The notes under the pieces were generated by a model. The model saw nothing but the letters and a program-made list of their open reading frames with translations. It made no database searches and was not told the origin of the DNA. Shown here in pieces: positions 23,901-38,900 of a DNA stretch of 64,000 nucleotides. A program made the position numbers and the translations under genes. Source of the stretch: Cinclus cinclus (taxonomy: Eukaryota > Chordata > Aves > Passeriformes > Cinclidae); the NCBI RefSeq assembly GCF_963662255.1, contig NC_085049.1, positions 64,341,158 through 64,405,157 on the forward strand, written 5' to 3'. Numbering within the stretch: position 1 is the stretch's first letter; each line of letters opens with the position of its first letter.

Positions 23901-26900
23901 CCCAACCAAAAAAAAACCCCAAAACCCCCAAAAAACCAAACTAAAACAACCAAAAATTAAAAACCAAGCAAAGAAACAGATTTTGTTTAAATGAAAAAGA
24001 GATAAAGGGCAAAAGGGAAGAGAGGCCAGAGCAATTTTCTACACTCATTCTTTCTAGATGTCCTGGAAAGATTACTGGAACTATGAGGAACATATACTTT
24101 TCTCTATGAACAGCAAACCTTCCCATCACTGGGAAACTAGACACATCACTGAGAACTTCTTAGTAGTTTCACCCCAAAAGGATGCTGTTGCACTGTTATT
24201 GTATGAAACGGACTGCTTTCTATATAAAGCTTACTAGGAAAAACCCCAGTCCCTTATTTTGTGACCTCCTATGGTTCATTAACATTTGCTGTGTGTCATG
24301 CAGCTCCCTCTGGTTCTTGTACTCAGAGTGACTCACATTGGCATCCTATGCTAATTGTATCAGATAAACATTACTGGGAGCCTAGTAGCTGAACAAATTT
24401 TCTGTATGTATATTTATATATGGGTGAACTTGGTTTAATTTGGAGTGAAACTGTGCTGATCAACCCTGCAAATCAATAAATTGTTGTTAAGGTTAAATGC
24501 CTGTTTATTGCTTAGGAAAGAGTACACTTTTTTTTTTTTTTTAGTCTAGTTGTGACAAAACCAGTTTTCCATGTGATATGTGGTAGACTTGACAAGCGAC
24601 TGTATTTAGTAATTAATTTCTGAAACACTAAATAAATAATAGAAGTGATGAAGACTCTGTTTAGAGCTTTGGCTACATTTGAGTAGCTGAACATGGTAGT
24701 TTTCCTGGGTTAAAACCATATAAATGTTGTTGAATTCTTAGTGACTCATGAAATAAAATGCTATGAATACCAAATTAATAAATGAGTGCTTTTTGTGGTT
24801 ATCGACATATATATTTAATATGTTCACTTTGTGCTAATATTTAAAGTGTTGTGGTTTATCTGTTAGCATCCAAATGCAAAGTTAAGAGCAGAAAAGTGAC
24901 AAAACTCTTCACGTGTCCATAAATCATATGTGAGCCTGTGCTAGGGGAAGTGAGATAATTCCATTTAAAGGAGTGCTCTCATCTTGGATACTGGAGAGCC
25001 TTGGTTTAATATTGGAGTACACTACAGTTTATAGTGGCATAAGAAACTTAAAGATAACATATAAATGTAAAAATGCATATTTGAAATGAATTAAAGGAAC
25101 AGGGAGCCTTAAATTAAGGACGGGCGCCATACTTACACAGTATCTTTTGCACTGCTTGGAATTACAGGGAGTCTTTAATGTGAGACAAGGTTTTTACCTC
25201 TTAGCCTGGAATGTCTCAGTGTTGCTGTTGTGTTGCATTATAGGCTGAATTGTAGATGGGAGTTGGGCTCAGAGCTGGCATGATAACCACATGAGTGAGG
25301 AGCCAGTGTCAAGTCGAGCAGTCAACACCAGATGTAATAAACTGTGAAAAATTAGGTGGATGGTACTTCTGCTAAGTGGCAGCTTGGACACTCCACAAAT
25401 GTTTAGAGGTACATAAGGAGAAGCATAACCCTTACTGTTTTCATTTGTGGGCTAGGGGGTAGAACAAGGGCATCAATTTGCTAAATTTCTGCTTTGGTAA
25501 GCTTGTAGTCCATATGCTGGAAAGGAAATGGATGATTTCTGATTCTCAAGACTGTAGAGATCTGATTTTCTTGATGTGGTATTTATCTGAATGGCATTTA
25601 CCAATTAATTATATGAAAGGTAAAAAGTGACTCTTAGTTGTCTGGCCCATATTGAAATCAGTAGTTTCAATATGGAGATAATCAGTTTATGAATGACCGA
25701 TTTACAGTGAGCCTTTTTATCTCTTTTTTAATGGCCAAACTCCAGATGCTACCTTCTATTTGGAATAAGAATGCAATATTATGAAAAGTTTATGGAAAAT
25801 TGTTTTGAAGGGGGGGGGGGAATTGCAGAACAGTCCTTTTTATTTTGCTAAATAAAATTTTGTTTCTAGTATGTAATGCTGTTGGGGAAAAAAACTCACT
25901 GAATAATGGAATATGCCTTTTGCAAGCATTTTCTAATTTTTTAATTGCAAAAACTGTTATTAGAGCATGAAAGAATTAGTATGAATCTTCAAAATTGCAT
26001 TCACTACTTCTTAAATGTGCAAAAAAAATTTACAGTTCTGTATAAAAATAAGATGGAAAAGAAATGTGTCTCATATTTTTTTGTTTGTTTGTTTTTCCTT
26101 TTTGTAATAGGGCTTTATTTGTCCTCTCTGTATGAAGTCTCATGGATCAGCAGAGGAGCTGTTCAAGCACTATGAAGCAGTTCATAATTCTGGCATTGAC
26201 TCAACTCATGGAGGGGAAGGTCATCTGTCACCAGAAAGGTGAAGCAGTGCTCGTTGGTGCATGTGCTTTTGTGCTGGTTCTAGTTACACTGAAGGTTTTA
26301 TTAATTTGAACTTATGCAGTCAAGTATTTAAATGTTCATGTCCCATTTCCAACTAGAATTAAAAGGCATCTTGTAGTTTATGTTGTCTGATAATGATGTG
26401 ACAGTGAGTGAGAACCAGATACCTGTGTTTATGATATTAAACCACTGGTTTCTGATTCAGCAGACAATGCAGCATTACAGAGCAGAATGATTATTAAAAG
26501 TGTGATGGAAAAAATACGGGTTTCTCCTAATTTCTGACATAGAGCTGAAAAATCAACATTTGAGAGTGGAGAGGACAACCCTAAAGACAGAGAAGAAACC
26601 AAATTTTGTCCCTAGTTAATTGGAGTACTTACTGGGTAATTACAATATCAGTATTTGCCTGAATAGCTTCCCTTATTACCTAGTTATTTGCAAACCTGAG
26701 AAGTTTCTGTGTGTGCCAGTAATTCTCCTTCTGTGTTTCAGGAGCTCTGTGCTGATCTTAAGAAACCTTAACTAGTTTATTTAATTTTTTTTTTTTGGTC
26801 AAAACTGTATTGTTAAATACATCCCTAGGAAGAATATCAGGTTGTTTTATTTTTGAGAGCAGCGGTATGTAGCAGGAACTGATAATATGAAACTTTCTTT

Positions 26901-29900
26901 AGAAATGTTTAACTGAATAGTCTGAGTTGCTTTTGGGAAGTTTTGGGGTTTTTTTTGTGGGTAAAATTTACATAGGTTCCCCCTTGCTTCCTGCTAATTC
27001 TTATTCTGTTCAGTGCTGGTTTTGTGCTGTTGTAAATAGCAGTCCATGATGCTGTTGTATCACACTCCCCCAGACTCCCCCAGTCTGTACACAGGAGAGT
27101 CAAAGTGAGCAGCAGAGAGGTACACAGCACATGACCCTGTGACTTCTGCTGATCCTGGGAAATAAACAGTTCAAACGTTTTGTTACAAGCAAAAATGTGA
27201 CCCAAAATGACAAATAATTACATTGAAAGAAATACATATATTTATGCAATTAACTCAAGAGAGAGTGGCTTTGGTGAGAAAAGAGTGTGGAAGATAACAT
27301 GTTAGAGTTGTTACCCAAATGCAGATCTGTATGTTCTCAGTACTGAGCAAAGCTGGCAAGCCAGCAGGAGCCAGAATTAGCAGAGGTCTTGGATGACTCC
27401 TTCTGTGTGGATAGTCAGATTCCCTCTCAGATGCTGCGTCAAAGAAATCAAAATTGGGACTTTATACAGGATAAAACGATAGGGTACTAGTGAAGTCATT
27501 GGGCTTCTGATGTGCACATTTATCAATAATGAGTATTTCTTTTTTTTATGCTTGATTTAAGTATTTTTGGAGTAATTCAACTTAGACCTGAAGTGATACT
27601 TATGAAGGATAATAGCATTCACATGGGGGAATTATTGGTCATAACTATTTTGTTTATATAGTTTATGAAATACTTTTTTTTTATGCCTGCAAATTTCCAA
27701 AGTCAACCAGATGTTGGCTGGTGAAATTTAGTTATTTTTTCCCTGGCTCTTGACAGTTTAGGGACAAGTAGTTTTGTTTTTTCTCACATAAATGAAAAAG
27801 TGGACAAGGTCAGGCAGTTTTGATGGAATGAAGAGAGCCTGGTGAGAGCCATTGTGTAACACATGAGCTATATTTTCCTGTTGGTGTGGCAGTCTTTAAT
27901 GCTACTCATTTGCGTGCTTGCTTGAGAAAACTCTCATTCAACATAAATATGTTTTCCCAAGCCTTGGAATTCCTTTGAATATTAAAGAAATATTGCAGAC
28001 TGCAGCAGGGAGCCACTCCACTTGCTCTCCATGTGTGATGTTTATGTGCAATTCTCAGGACCAAGATTGGGAGGTGAAATTCCATATGTAGCCAATAGGA
28101 AAAGTTAAGTACTGGGAATTACATAGTTTCCTCTTCCTCCCACTCCCCAGTAAACTATGATGAATAAGTTCCAAGAGTAAATCATGTAATTCCCCCCCAG
28201 TGTGATTCAGCAAGGCCATCAGTACTCAGTACTAGGGTGGAGGTACTGGTGTTACCAGTGGGAAACAGAGTGGACCATCAAGAAAAGGCACTAAGGATTT
28301 TCTAGATGGTAGGCTCAGATGTGCTGAGAGAGGAAGGGATTGTCACAGAACTAGCAGAAAAGGAGATTTGGTGAGGGTTTGGATAAAGGGAAGAAAAGCA
28401 AGTTACAGTGCCTGTAGTGATCCCTTACACTAATTCCTCCCCATACATTTTCCACTAGTTAGACTAAATTTAGGTTTCATTTTAAAATAGTCAAGCAAAA
28501 TTTTGTTGGGGATATCAAGGCAATTCCTGTAGAAGGCTCCTTACATTACAAACTCATTCCTTTCTCCTCCCCTCCACCTTCCCCTGTACTACAAACTAGC
28601 TTTATGCAACTTGAGCCCTTAAATATATTGTGAAGACCAGAGCATCTTAAAAGCTTTGGTATTGCAGGCCTGTTATGTATTCAGCCTAACTTCAGTACAG
28701 TTAACTGTTCCACCTGTTTTTTTATTTATAATCTTAGATCTGAATCTTACTCATTTACTTACTGGTACTGATGAGAAAGTGGCTCCCTCTTCTCCAACTC
28801 ACAACCAATGTACAGGGTTTGGAATGCAGCTACACTTGCCTCAGTAAAGTTTTATTTACAAGCCTCCAGTAAATGTGTCACATAGGCAGAATAATGTGTA
28901 CATAACAAAACTTTCCTCTGTGAAAAGCATATCTCCCGATAGCCCATGTTTGTTTTGTCATTAAAAATGGTCCACCTTGGAGTTCTTGCTCCACTGGTTC
29001 AATGCATGTTTCACTTGCTACTTGATGACCCTGACCTGATGCTAATATGCTAATGTAGATTGAATCTATTCCTCACCAGTTTAGCTAAGGAATAAGTTGC
29101 TTTGGTGGTTTATTTTCTCCAAATTATGAGATAATTTGAAAGAACATCTGTGGAGGAGGAGATAATGCACACCAGTAGCAATAAAATTGTATGGTGTAAA
29201 ACTGAGAGGATTTGTTGGCACTGGTACCCTCACATATATATTCTGTGTAACTCTTTGTATTGCCACTGTACAAGCAATAAGAAAGAGTAGTTTTGCATTA
29301 TTTTAATGACCCTTGTTTTCTTGATTTGGAATGGCTCTATCTCAGTAATGCAACATTATCCTTGTGTGTATAGTTGTGCAAGTCTGTAAGGAGACCTGTG
29401 ATTTTGAAGGGTGCTGTGTGAGTCAGTTACTTACAGTTACAGCCTTGGATCTTGTGTTCTTGTGTGTCTGGAGGCTTGAGCATGAAATTTGAGAATTTGA
29501 AATTCTAAAGCTTTAAATATTCAGACCATTAAGTGAATATGTCTTTGGGGCATACCAAATTGCTGTGTGGATGAGCAATTATGTAACTGCATATTTCAGA
29601 AGTAGGATAGCATGCTGTCACTTAGCAGTGCTCCTTTACATGATACAGGAAGTGAAGGAGAAGAAACCTGTCTTTTTTGTACAAAGGCATGCAAACCAGT
29701 TAAATGTTCCAATGCATAGCTTTGTCATTCTGAACTCATGTGGTTGAGCTGATGCACTGATTTAGATTTACATTCTGTTTTCATGAGATTTTTTTCATAT
29801 CTATTTCTTTACTTATCCATTTAATATGCTTAGCATTTCTCAAATGGTGTGCAAAGTGATAGTAAACTGGTTTGTTCCAAACCAGATTTTAAAAAAATCT

Positions 29901-32900
29901 AAAAATAAGTATTTATAATTATGTAAGTTATATTTATGTAGTACATGGCTATCAGTCCAATTACTTAATACATGTTACAACTTGTATGTAATTGACAAAA
30001 TATAAACACTGTGTATTCATTTTCTCCACTCTGTGGATATATTTATCCAGAGATGAAGTATCACTGCTCCGACAAGAAGTCCAAGACTTGCAAGCTTCGC
30101 TGAAGGTTGGAAATGTGTTTTTCTTGCACTTGGTTCTTTGTTTCAAATTGAAGTGTTCCACTGTCTTAAGCAACCAAATTTATGGTCTCTCTCCCCATCT
30201 CTTTTTTTTTTTTTTTGGTTATAATTTTCCCCCTCAGGAGGAGAGATGGTATTCAGAAGAGCTGAAGAAAGAACTAGAGAAATTGCAGGGGCAGCGGCAG
30301 CAAGTAATTGCTTTAAAATACTTGAAGCAGGTTTATCGTCAGCATTGACATTGAAGATTAAAACCTTTTTTGTAAGGCACGTGGCCTGATTTAGTTAGTT
30401 CTGTAATTTAAATATTGACATGTTCTTGAAAACAAAGCTAGTTACCTCTGCACGGTGCAACTAGATATATAAATGTAAAGAACAAAGTCAGAATAGGTAA
30501 TAATTCTTATGTACCACTCACTGCAAGTTCAGTTCAGACTTTTCCTTCTGTTGAGCTTACTCAGAACTCAGTTTATTAAAGAAAGTAAATTGAATATGGT
30601 GTTTCATCTTTTATGAGAAAAGGCTATGGAGTCTTTCTTGTAAGAACTTAAAATAGCAGTAGTATTTCATAGGTATCCAGCTGAGCTCAAAAAATAATGC
30701 AAAGCAAATTGTGGTGTGTTGTGCCCTAAAGGAAGCACTTGCTTTTTTTATTACTATGAGCTGCTTAGATGCAGGATAGTTACAAACCTCAGAAATTGCT
30801 TTCTGACAAAAGTCCCTCTCGGAATGTACTTCTTGATGTCTGTAACCTTTGTTTTAAGGACAGATTTCTATATCAAGGAGAGGGAGGGGGAGGGGATTCT
30901 TACTGGAGCCTTATGAATGGAAACCTTAATAGTGTAGCAATACATGAAATGAAAAGTCATCTTGGCCTTTTCCAGTCTTCCAAATATAATTGTTTGAATT
31001 TAGGTATTTTTATACTGCTGTGCAATATTCAAGCATAGAAGTCTTTATTTCCCTGTCTTTTCCAAAAAATGGATGAACTTTGGAAGTAGTAGTTTTTATT
31101 CCTACTGTCTAATGGTGCATTTATTTTGTTTTCTTAAGGATTCTAAATCTGATGGATTGACAACAGCTACGTCTACAGGTGGCTAACATTTTATTATATT
31201 AATTTATGCACTGCTTTGGAATTTATTTTGGTTTAACTTTTAGGTGAATCAGCACTTTTGGTAAATTAAAGAACTAGAAAACTGGAATGTTATAATTACT
31301 GGCAAAAAAGCTTCATTGTAAGACCTATTAAAAGCAATTTATATTAAGCAATAGTCTGTGAAAATGTTGCAGGAACAAAGGGTTTGAAATTTTTTGAAGC
31401 AAAACAGGAGCTCTTCTGAATCTGAAAGCAGTTCTCATGAGACATTATGAACACTTAAAATAATTTCATATATTCAAGCAGTCAGATATATACTATAGCA
31501 TTCTTTACTGATGGTTTTATGTAGTGTTTTTCTGTGCTCATTGCTAGCAAAGAAAACAGTGAATTTTATTTTGTTTTGAAGACCCATAATTTTTGCTCTG
31601 GTTTTCTTCATGAGGCACTCATAGAATAAAATTTTCCCTATTTGTACATAACCTATATGACTGATACTGATTAAAGCTTTTAATTACAGTTCAGGGCTTG
31701 GAATTCAACATCATGTTGCAGTGATCTGAAGGGCTATTTGTGACCAGTGAAAACCAATATGTATTTAATCCTGCAGAGTACTCAGCTAGTGACAGTGACA
31801 TCATGCTTGTAGATATTTAACTTCAGTAAGGTTGTTCTCTTTGCTAAGATGATTGGATATTAAGGGATTTTGGATTACATATTCACCTCTCATGGTTAGT
31901 TATGGGCGTGAGGAACTGTATTGTCCTAGTTCTTCTAGAAAATAATACTGTTCTTTTTATGGAAATAGAATCATTAGAACGGCAACTAGAAGAGATCCAA
32001 GTAGAAAATTTTAACATTAAGCAAATGAAAGACTTATTTGAGCAAAAAGCAGCACAACTGGCTACTGAAATTGTGGGTAAGTGTATTAGCATAAGATCTG
32101 ATTGTCTTCTATACTTGTGCAGTTTGTGAAGGGGATCATTTATTCCACTTCCTTCTTATTAGATCTTAAATCAAAGTATGATGAAGAAATCAGCCTTCGG
32201 GAAGGTGCAGAACAGAAAGTGACAAACTTGAGACAAGAACTGCAGAAAGAGAGAAGTACAGTAGAAGACTTAAAGACAGAGCTGGTATTCACATCACATT
32301 AATGTTTTTGTTGTTTTCAGGTGGAGGGAGAGATTTATTTAAAAGCTGGCAAACACAGTTTTAAAGCAATCAAACTCTGCTGAACTTGATGATGTCTGCT
32401 TGTGGGCTGAAAAAAATCAGAGTACCATTGTTTTTGATCTGCATTTTCAGTGTTTTTCCAGAGAGAAATTATATGTTGTTTCTGACATATATTAAAATTC
32501 ACCCTGCCTTATGTTATAGTCTTCTTGTTTGATGCTCTACCCTTCAGCATTTCTGCAGTGTATCACGCATATAGATGTGCTGCACAGACCTGAACTTGGA
32601 GCATGCCATTGCTGACTTCCACAGCTATCTTTAGCTCACTCTTTTTCCATGAGGTGTTATGCTCTGATTGTCCTTGGGCAGCTGGATTTTTAAGAAGTGG
32701 TCAGAGAGGTGTTTTGTGACGTGGTGGCTGAAAAACTGGCAGCTGTCATCATCATGCCTATGTTAGTCTCGTCCCATTTGCGCTTGGCTGATAATGCTGA
32801 TGTGTGTGTGTAGCAGGATTCTAGCTCCTAATGACTTTTATACTCAGCCATGGCTCCAGGGAGCAATGCCAGTGACTCAGCAAGCTGGGCCACTTCTAAT

Positions 32901-35900
32901 GCAGTAGTGCAAGGAATTTTCTAGTTTCTCCCACTCAGCTACTGCTTAGACTCTGGAGGAAAGTAGGACTTGTTCATCCCCCTTCTTCCCTGTGCTGACT
33001 GCTCTAAAGGGGCCTATTGGCCTTGCCCAGATGCTGGACCCATCTGTTCCTCCCTGTTCAGTTGGTTGTCATTTCCCTTTCCTTATCTTTTTTTTCTGTT
33101 CCTTTTCTCTCCTAAGGATGCCAACACACCTTTTGTCTGCTTTCTCTAGTGTTCCTAGTTGCCATCCCTCTCATTTCTCACCGTACTGTTTCATGCTGAG
33201 GGATGTTATGGTGCTTGAGATGCAATTACCAACAGATTTTACTTGTGGGTTTGGTATGAGCCATATCTGATAGTATCTTCAGGACACTGCCTTCAGCTGT
33301 CCCTTTTGTTTTGTATGTGGTGATTTGCTGTAATAATTCTTGAAGACAGGGGACAGTATCCTGTATCTAGCCATCTACCTGCATAAATATTACAAAAATT
33401 AAATCTTTGAGACAATTTTCCGTTTGTCAGATTTGGTTGAAGTCAATCAGTAAGTTCAAAATTTAGCAGACAAAAGCTAAAAACTAGCCCTTAAATCCGG
33501 TTTTCTTTGGGAATTACAAGCACTTCTCTGTGGTTTTGGCTTTTTTTGGGGGGGGACGACTTTTTTTTATCTCTCTTTTTTGTTGTTTTTTTTTTAAAGC
33601 CTAGCTGTAATGCTGTATATGTCACTTTGTCTATAAATTGAAGATTTGATAGATTTTTAGAAATTACATTGGCACTGGAAGCATGTCAGCCATTGTGATG
33701 TTGCTCACTGCTCACAACTTTTCAGCTGCAAAGGCCTGGTGTGGAAGATGTGGCTGTCCTGAAAAAGGAGCTGGTCCAAGTTCAAACACTGATGGATAAA
33801 ATGACCCTGGAACGTGAAAGAGAATCTGAAAAGCTGAAAGATGAGTGCAAACACTTGCAGGCAAAGCAGGCTAACTCTGAGGTAATAATCATATGTAAAG
33901 ATGTGTGTTCTAGCTTTTCCATGATTATCACATGAAAATGGAAAATAATAATTAATCATAATGAGGAAACATCTTTCTTAATTGAATCTTCTCACTTCTC
34001 CAAATGTTTTGGTTATTCTGCTCTTGTATCAGTTATGACTTCCACTTTCATACAAGCAGAGAAAAAGGGATGCAGCATCTCCGATTTGGATATTTAAGGG
34101 AACTTTACTCCTCAAACTGTCTCAAACAGCTCCTGTCTAAAACACAATTTTGCTAAGTGCTACTTATAATAACATAAGAACTGGAAGTTCTTAATTGACA
34201 CATTGGCTGCAGTGCTTGAGATATATGTTTGGCCATGTTTCATCTCAGCTTTGCTCTTCAAGACCACATCAAGGTCTGAAAGTTTGAAGTGTTTTTTACA
34301 CCATCCTTGGCTGCTTTTACAGTCTGGCTGAGGGTACATATATTAGTATTGGTTTTCAAAGTGAATATCATTAAAATAAGGAAAATGCTCAGTATGCGTG
34401 TAAATAACAAAAATCATATTAGCCCTATATGAGCATCTTCAAATACTGCAGGAGGGGAATGTTCAAAATAATACAGTCTACAAATGTCACCTAAATCTGT
34501 TGGGTGTTTATACCTTTTTTTCAAAGCTGTACATGAAACTGGCATCTACGTCTTCCACGTGAATATTCATACTGAGCTGGTCCTTTCATCTTTAGTGTTT
34601 CACTATAGTGGCTCCTGCATAAGTAAATATGTTACAAAAACAGCTGCACTGCTTTGGAGCTAAGCATTGCTATGAATCTCTGCTTATTGGGATTTGTTTC
34701 AGTAAATTATAAATCTTCATTAAATGCAGCACTTAGGCTTGATTGTTAACTTGAGTGCCCAAAGAAATAAACAAAATTAGTAGCCTAAATTGAGGGTAAA
34801 TTTAATAAAGCCAAGACTAGTGGTTTTTTATTTGTGGGGTTTTTTTCCCCTCCCACTAAGCAAAGGCATTAGAAACACTGGAATATTTATAAAACAAATT
34901 TGAGGATGTGTGCCTACTACAGCTTTTGCGACTGCTTCTTTCCATCTTTCATCCATCCATTTAATTTTTCTGCTTTCTAATAGAAACACTTAAATTTGAG
35001 GTAAATTTTTTGGAAAGCATTTAATTTTTATAGCAAATTTCTGTCATATCAAGACAATTTCAAGATGTTATTAAACAGAAGCATTCCTATTTTTAATGGT
35101 TCATTATTCATACAGACACATCAACAAGAAAATATCAGGACTGAATATTTACCCAGGATGTATTTCCCTGTTAAGAATGAAGTGCGGGATGGTCTTACTG
35201 AAATTGTGAACAAGGAATGGATCTTTATGCATTTAAATTATTACTCTAGTTGGAAAGACTACAGTGGTGTCCTTTGTGAGCTTCTGCACATTTTCTACAT
35301 TATATTCTCTTAATATGAAATAACCATACTGGTTTCTGATAACATCCTGGAATGTTTGGCCAAAAAAGACTGATCCTAGGATGTGTTTTAACTAACAGCT
35401 TGGTTATGGAACAGTGTTGTAAAGCACAGCATTACAGAAAGTCAGTGAACTATATGCAGTCATATACTGTGTTCTTATGCTCTCTTTGCTGTTCCTTTTT
35501 CTGTAGGAAGGTTGTAAATTGGGTGGTTATTGTCTATTACTTCTGCTTTAGTTCACTTTTGAATTCAGTATTTATGCATTTATGCTGAAATCTCTGCTTA
35601 TGAGAACAATAGGAAAGAAAACTTCTTTATAAAGGTCACTACTATACAGTGTGTTTGAAATGAGTGCATTAATACACAACATGTTTCATGGCAGCCATGC
35701 CCTAAAGTACTTTCCTTGTTTTCTTTCATTTGTATTCAAATACTGTGTAGTCATTGATAAGTTCTGTTCTGCACTGATCCTGTTTAATGGGGTAGTATTG
35801 TTCCTCTGATTATGCTGACCTGCAGGGCTGATGTGTCCAAAAGTCACACACCAAGTTTGCATCAAATGCCAGGCTTGTTTCTAGAGCCTTTTCCAGCACA

Positions 35901-38900
35901 TTTCCCTTCCTAGAGTGGCCAAGATTTTGCAATGACTTGGAAAGGTTTCACCTTTGGCTAGAACTGTGATAATTAATGGATAATCTGCTATGATTTTCAT
36001 CAGTTTTGGATTCAACCTGGCATTTGCTATTGGACTGGGTCAGATTTTCATTCTTCCAAAATAAGACATAAATTTATCTCAGCTGGGAAATTGCACTCAG
36101 TGATACTTCTGATGGTGCTCTGAACTTAGTTTACTGGTGATTTTTTTTTTCCCTTAGGCTTTTTATTTGTATAGAAAATTTATTTTTATTTTGCTACTAG
36201 ACATCTTGCATTTGTTGGACTATGCATGCAAAGTTTTGTTTTAAATGTGGATTTTTCTGTTTGTCTTTTCAGGCTACCATTAACCAATTAAAAGCTGAAC
36301 TTGCCAAAGGACCTCAAGAGGTAGCTGTGTATGTTCAGGAGCTGCAAAAACTTCAAAGTTCAGTCAAAGAGCTAGAACAGATGAATCAGGTGAGACTGCT
36401 ATTATTTCCTGTGCTTGTCAGCTCACATTAAAATGGAAGTACATCACATATTGCCTTTGAAAGCACTGAAGACTAACTTCTTACAGAAGTTGAGAATTCC
36501 TTTGCCGTTTTGTTTAAAAATTGGACTATTATAATGTGCAAACAAACACCATATTTTAATTATCCTCATATCCTACAACTGAAATGCTTTAGGTTATTAT
36601 GACTGCAAATTTTTAATTGCTGCAGTTTATGCTTACCTATCATTAAGCAGAGTTGCCATCTCACACATTAAAAGTAGTATCCCTGGAAATAATACAGTTG
36701 CTTAAAAATCATAATTTGAATGATATTCTGAGCTCTCTTTATTGGTTTTCCAGTTTCTTAGCTTTTAGATTGTACTTCTATCATATTTTTCTGGCCATTT
36801 ACTGGTATCGTGAGTGGTAGAAAATGGAAACTAATTCCAGAAACTTCTCAATTTTTTTTCTTTGAGAGCTGTTATCAGCACTCTTTGAGCTTGCTGTGTT
36901 TTGTATTTGTGTTTAAAAGTCATGTATTGTGGGGGTAAAAATGGAAGTAAAGGATGACAGGAAACAAGGACAAAGATGTGTACTGTATTATGTTGCATGT
37001 AACACTGTGTATGAACTGGACATTACATACATGCATTTACCGGGAGCTTTGTCAGTTTTGGAAAATAGGAAAGGACAGGGACCAAACAGAGTGTATTTAA
37101 TGTAAACTAATATGAAAGCATTTGCAAAAAATATAAGAAGGTGAAATTAAAATTTGGTAAATGAAACTACCTTTAGCAGGATGACTCTGTCTCACTAAAT
37201 CAGGTGTGGAACTGGGAAGGTAAGAATTGTCATGCTGTAATTTTCCACAGACCAGCAACAATGAATCAGGCTTTTGGCAGAAGTGTTGCTATACAGTATA
37301 GACCCCTTTCCTGAGTGTGTTGGTATTTCATTACCAATGTGGAATGAAACAGATTGATGCACAAGGAAGTATTTAAGGGAGTCCAAAGCTCAGTTCAAAC
37401 TTAATTTGGTAACTTTTGTAAAGGATAATAAAAATTGTTTTTACAAAGGTATTAATAGCAAAAGGAAGGGTAAAACCAACCTTTGTTTTCTATTGGATGA
37501 GGAAAGGAACTTGGTAAGTGCAGATGAGAAGGCAGAAGTGCTTAATGCCTTCTTTGCCTCTTTAGTGGGAAGATGGAGATGACTTGTCATCCTGGGTTGT
37601 TAGATGGGAGCAGAATGGTCCCCCTGTTATCCAGGAGGAGGCAGTCAGAGAATGGCTGAGATGCTTAGATGTTGATAAATCTATGGGACCAGATGGGATC
37701 CATCCCAAGGTGATGAGGGAGCTGGCAGATGAGCTTGCAAAGCTGCTCTCCATCATTTAACAGTTCTGGCTCACTGGTGAGGTTCCAGATGACTGGAAGC
37801 TGGCCAATGTCATACCCACTCTCAAAAAGGGTAGGAAGGAGGATCCTGGTAATCATAGACCTCTTAGCCTGACGTCAGTACCTGGCAAGGTAATGGAACA
37901 GTTTGCAATGAGTGCCTTTAAGCAGTACTTACAAGATGGCCAGGGTATCAGACCCAGCCAGCATGGGTTTAGGAGGGGTAGGTTGTGTTTAACCAACCTG
38001 GTCTCCTTTTACGACCAAGTGACCCACCTGGTGGATGCAGGAAAGGCTGTGGATGTTGTGTACCTGGACTTCAGCAAGGCCTTTGATGCTGTCTCCCACA
38101 TCACACTCCTGGAAAAGCTGGCAGCCCACAGCTTGGACAGGAGCACTCTTGGCTGGGTTAAGAACTGGCTGGATGGCCAGGCACAGAGAGTGGTGGGGAA
38201 TGGTGCTGTATGCAGCTGGGGATCAGTCACCAATTGTCCCCCAGGGGTCTGTGTTGGGCCAGTTCTGTTAAATATTTTTATTGATGACATGGATGAGGGC
38301 ACTGAGTCTTTCATTAGTAAATTTGCAGATGACACTAAGCTGGGAGTGTGTGTCAGTCTGTTGGAGGATAGGAGGGCTCTGCAAGAGAGATTTGGAATGA
38401 TTGGATGGATGGGCAGAGTCCAGTAAGATGAATTTTAATAAATCCAAGTGCCCGAGTCCTGCATTTTGGCTACAATGACCTCCTGCAATGTTACAGGCTG
38501 GGGATGGTGTGGCTGGACAGTGCCCAGGCAGGAAGGGACCTGGGGGGTGCTGGTGCACAGCGACTGAACATGAGCCAGCAGTGTGCCCTGGTGGCCAAGA
38601 AGGCCAATGGCATCCTGGCCTGGATCAGGAATGGTGTGGCCAGCAGGAGAAGGGAGGTCATTCTTCCCCTGTACTCAGCACTGGTGAGGGCACACTTTGA
38701 GTGCTGTGTCCAGTTCTGGCCCCTCAGTTTGGGAAGGATGTTGAGACCCTTGAGTGCATCCAGAGGAGGCAACAAGGATGGTGAGGGGCTTGGAACACAA
38801 ACCCTGTGAGGAACGGCTGAGGGAGCTGGGGTTGTTCAGCCTGGAGATGAGGAGACTCAGGGGTGACCTCCTCACTCTCTACAACTCCCTGAAAGGTGGC

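Larger units (their letters stand above)
13015..26110 (+). other. EEA1: EEA1 intron 2 (largest intron)
   Basis: 13.1 kb, AT-rich. It contains the candidate duplicated zinc-finger exon at 15198-15320, a GC-richer block about 23060-23860 ending in AATAAA and an A/C-rich tract, and a perfect 11-bp hairpin at 25647-25675. Elsewhere I see no coding sequence or recognisable repeat; poly-T and poly-G runs are common. Confidence 0.8.
30304..33725 (+). other. EEA1: EEA1 introns 5-8 and their exons 6-8
   Basis: Introns of 835, 790, 86 and 1441 nt. Apart from exons 6-8, listed separately, these are AT-rich with a G/T-run stretch near 33540-33600. No other feature is supported. Confidence 0.65.

Noticed and set aside
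37893..38426. 177-codon open frame as a host gene
   Set aside because: It is the reverse-transcriptase segment of a decayed CR1 LINE.
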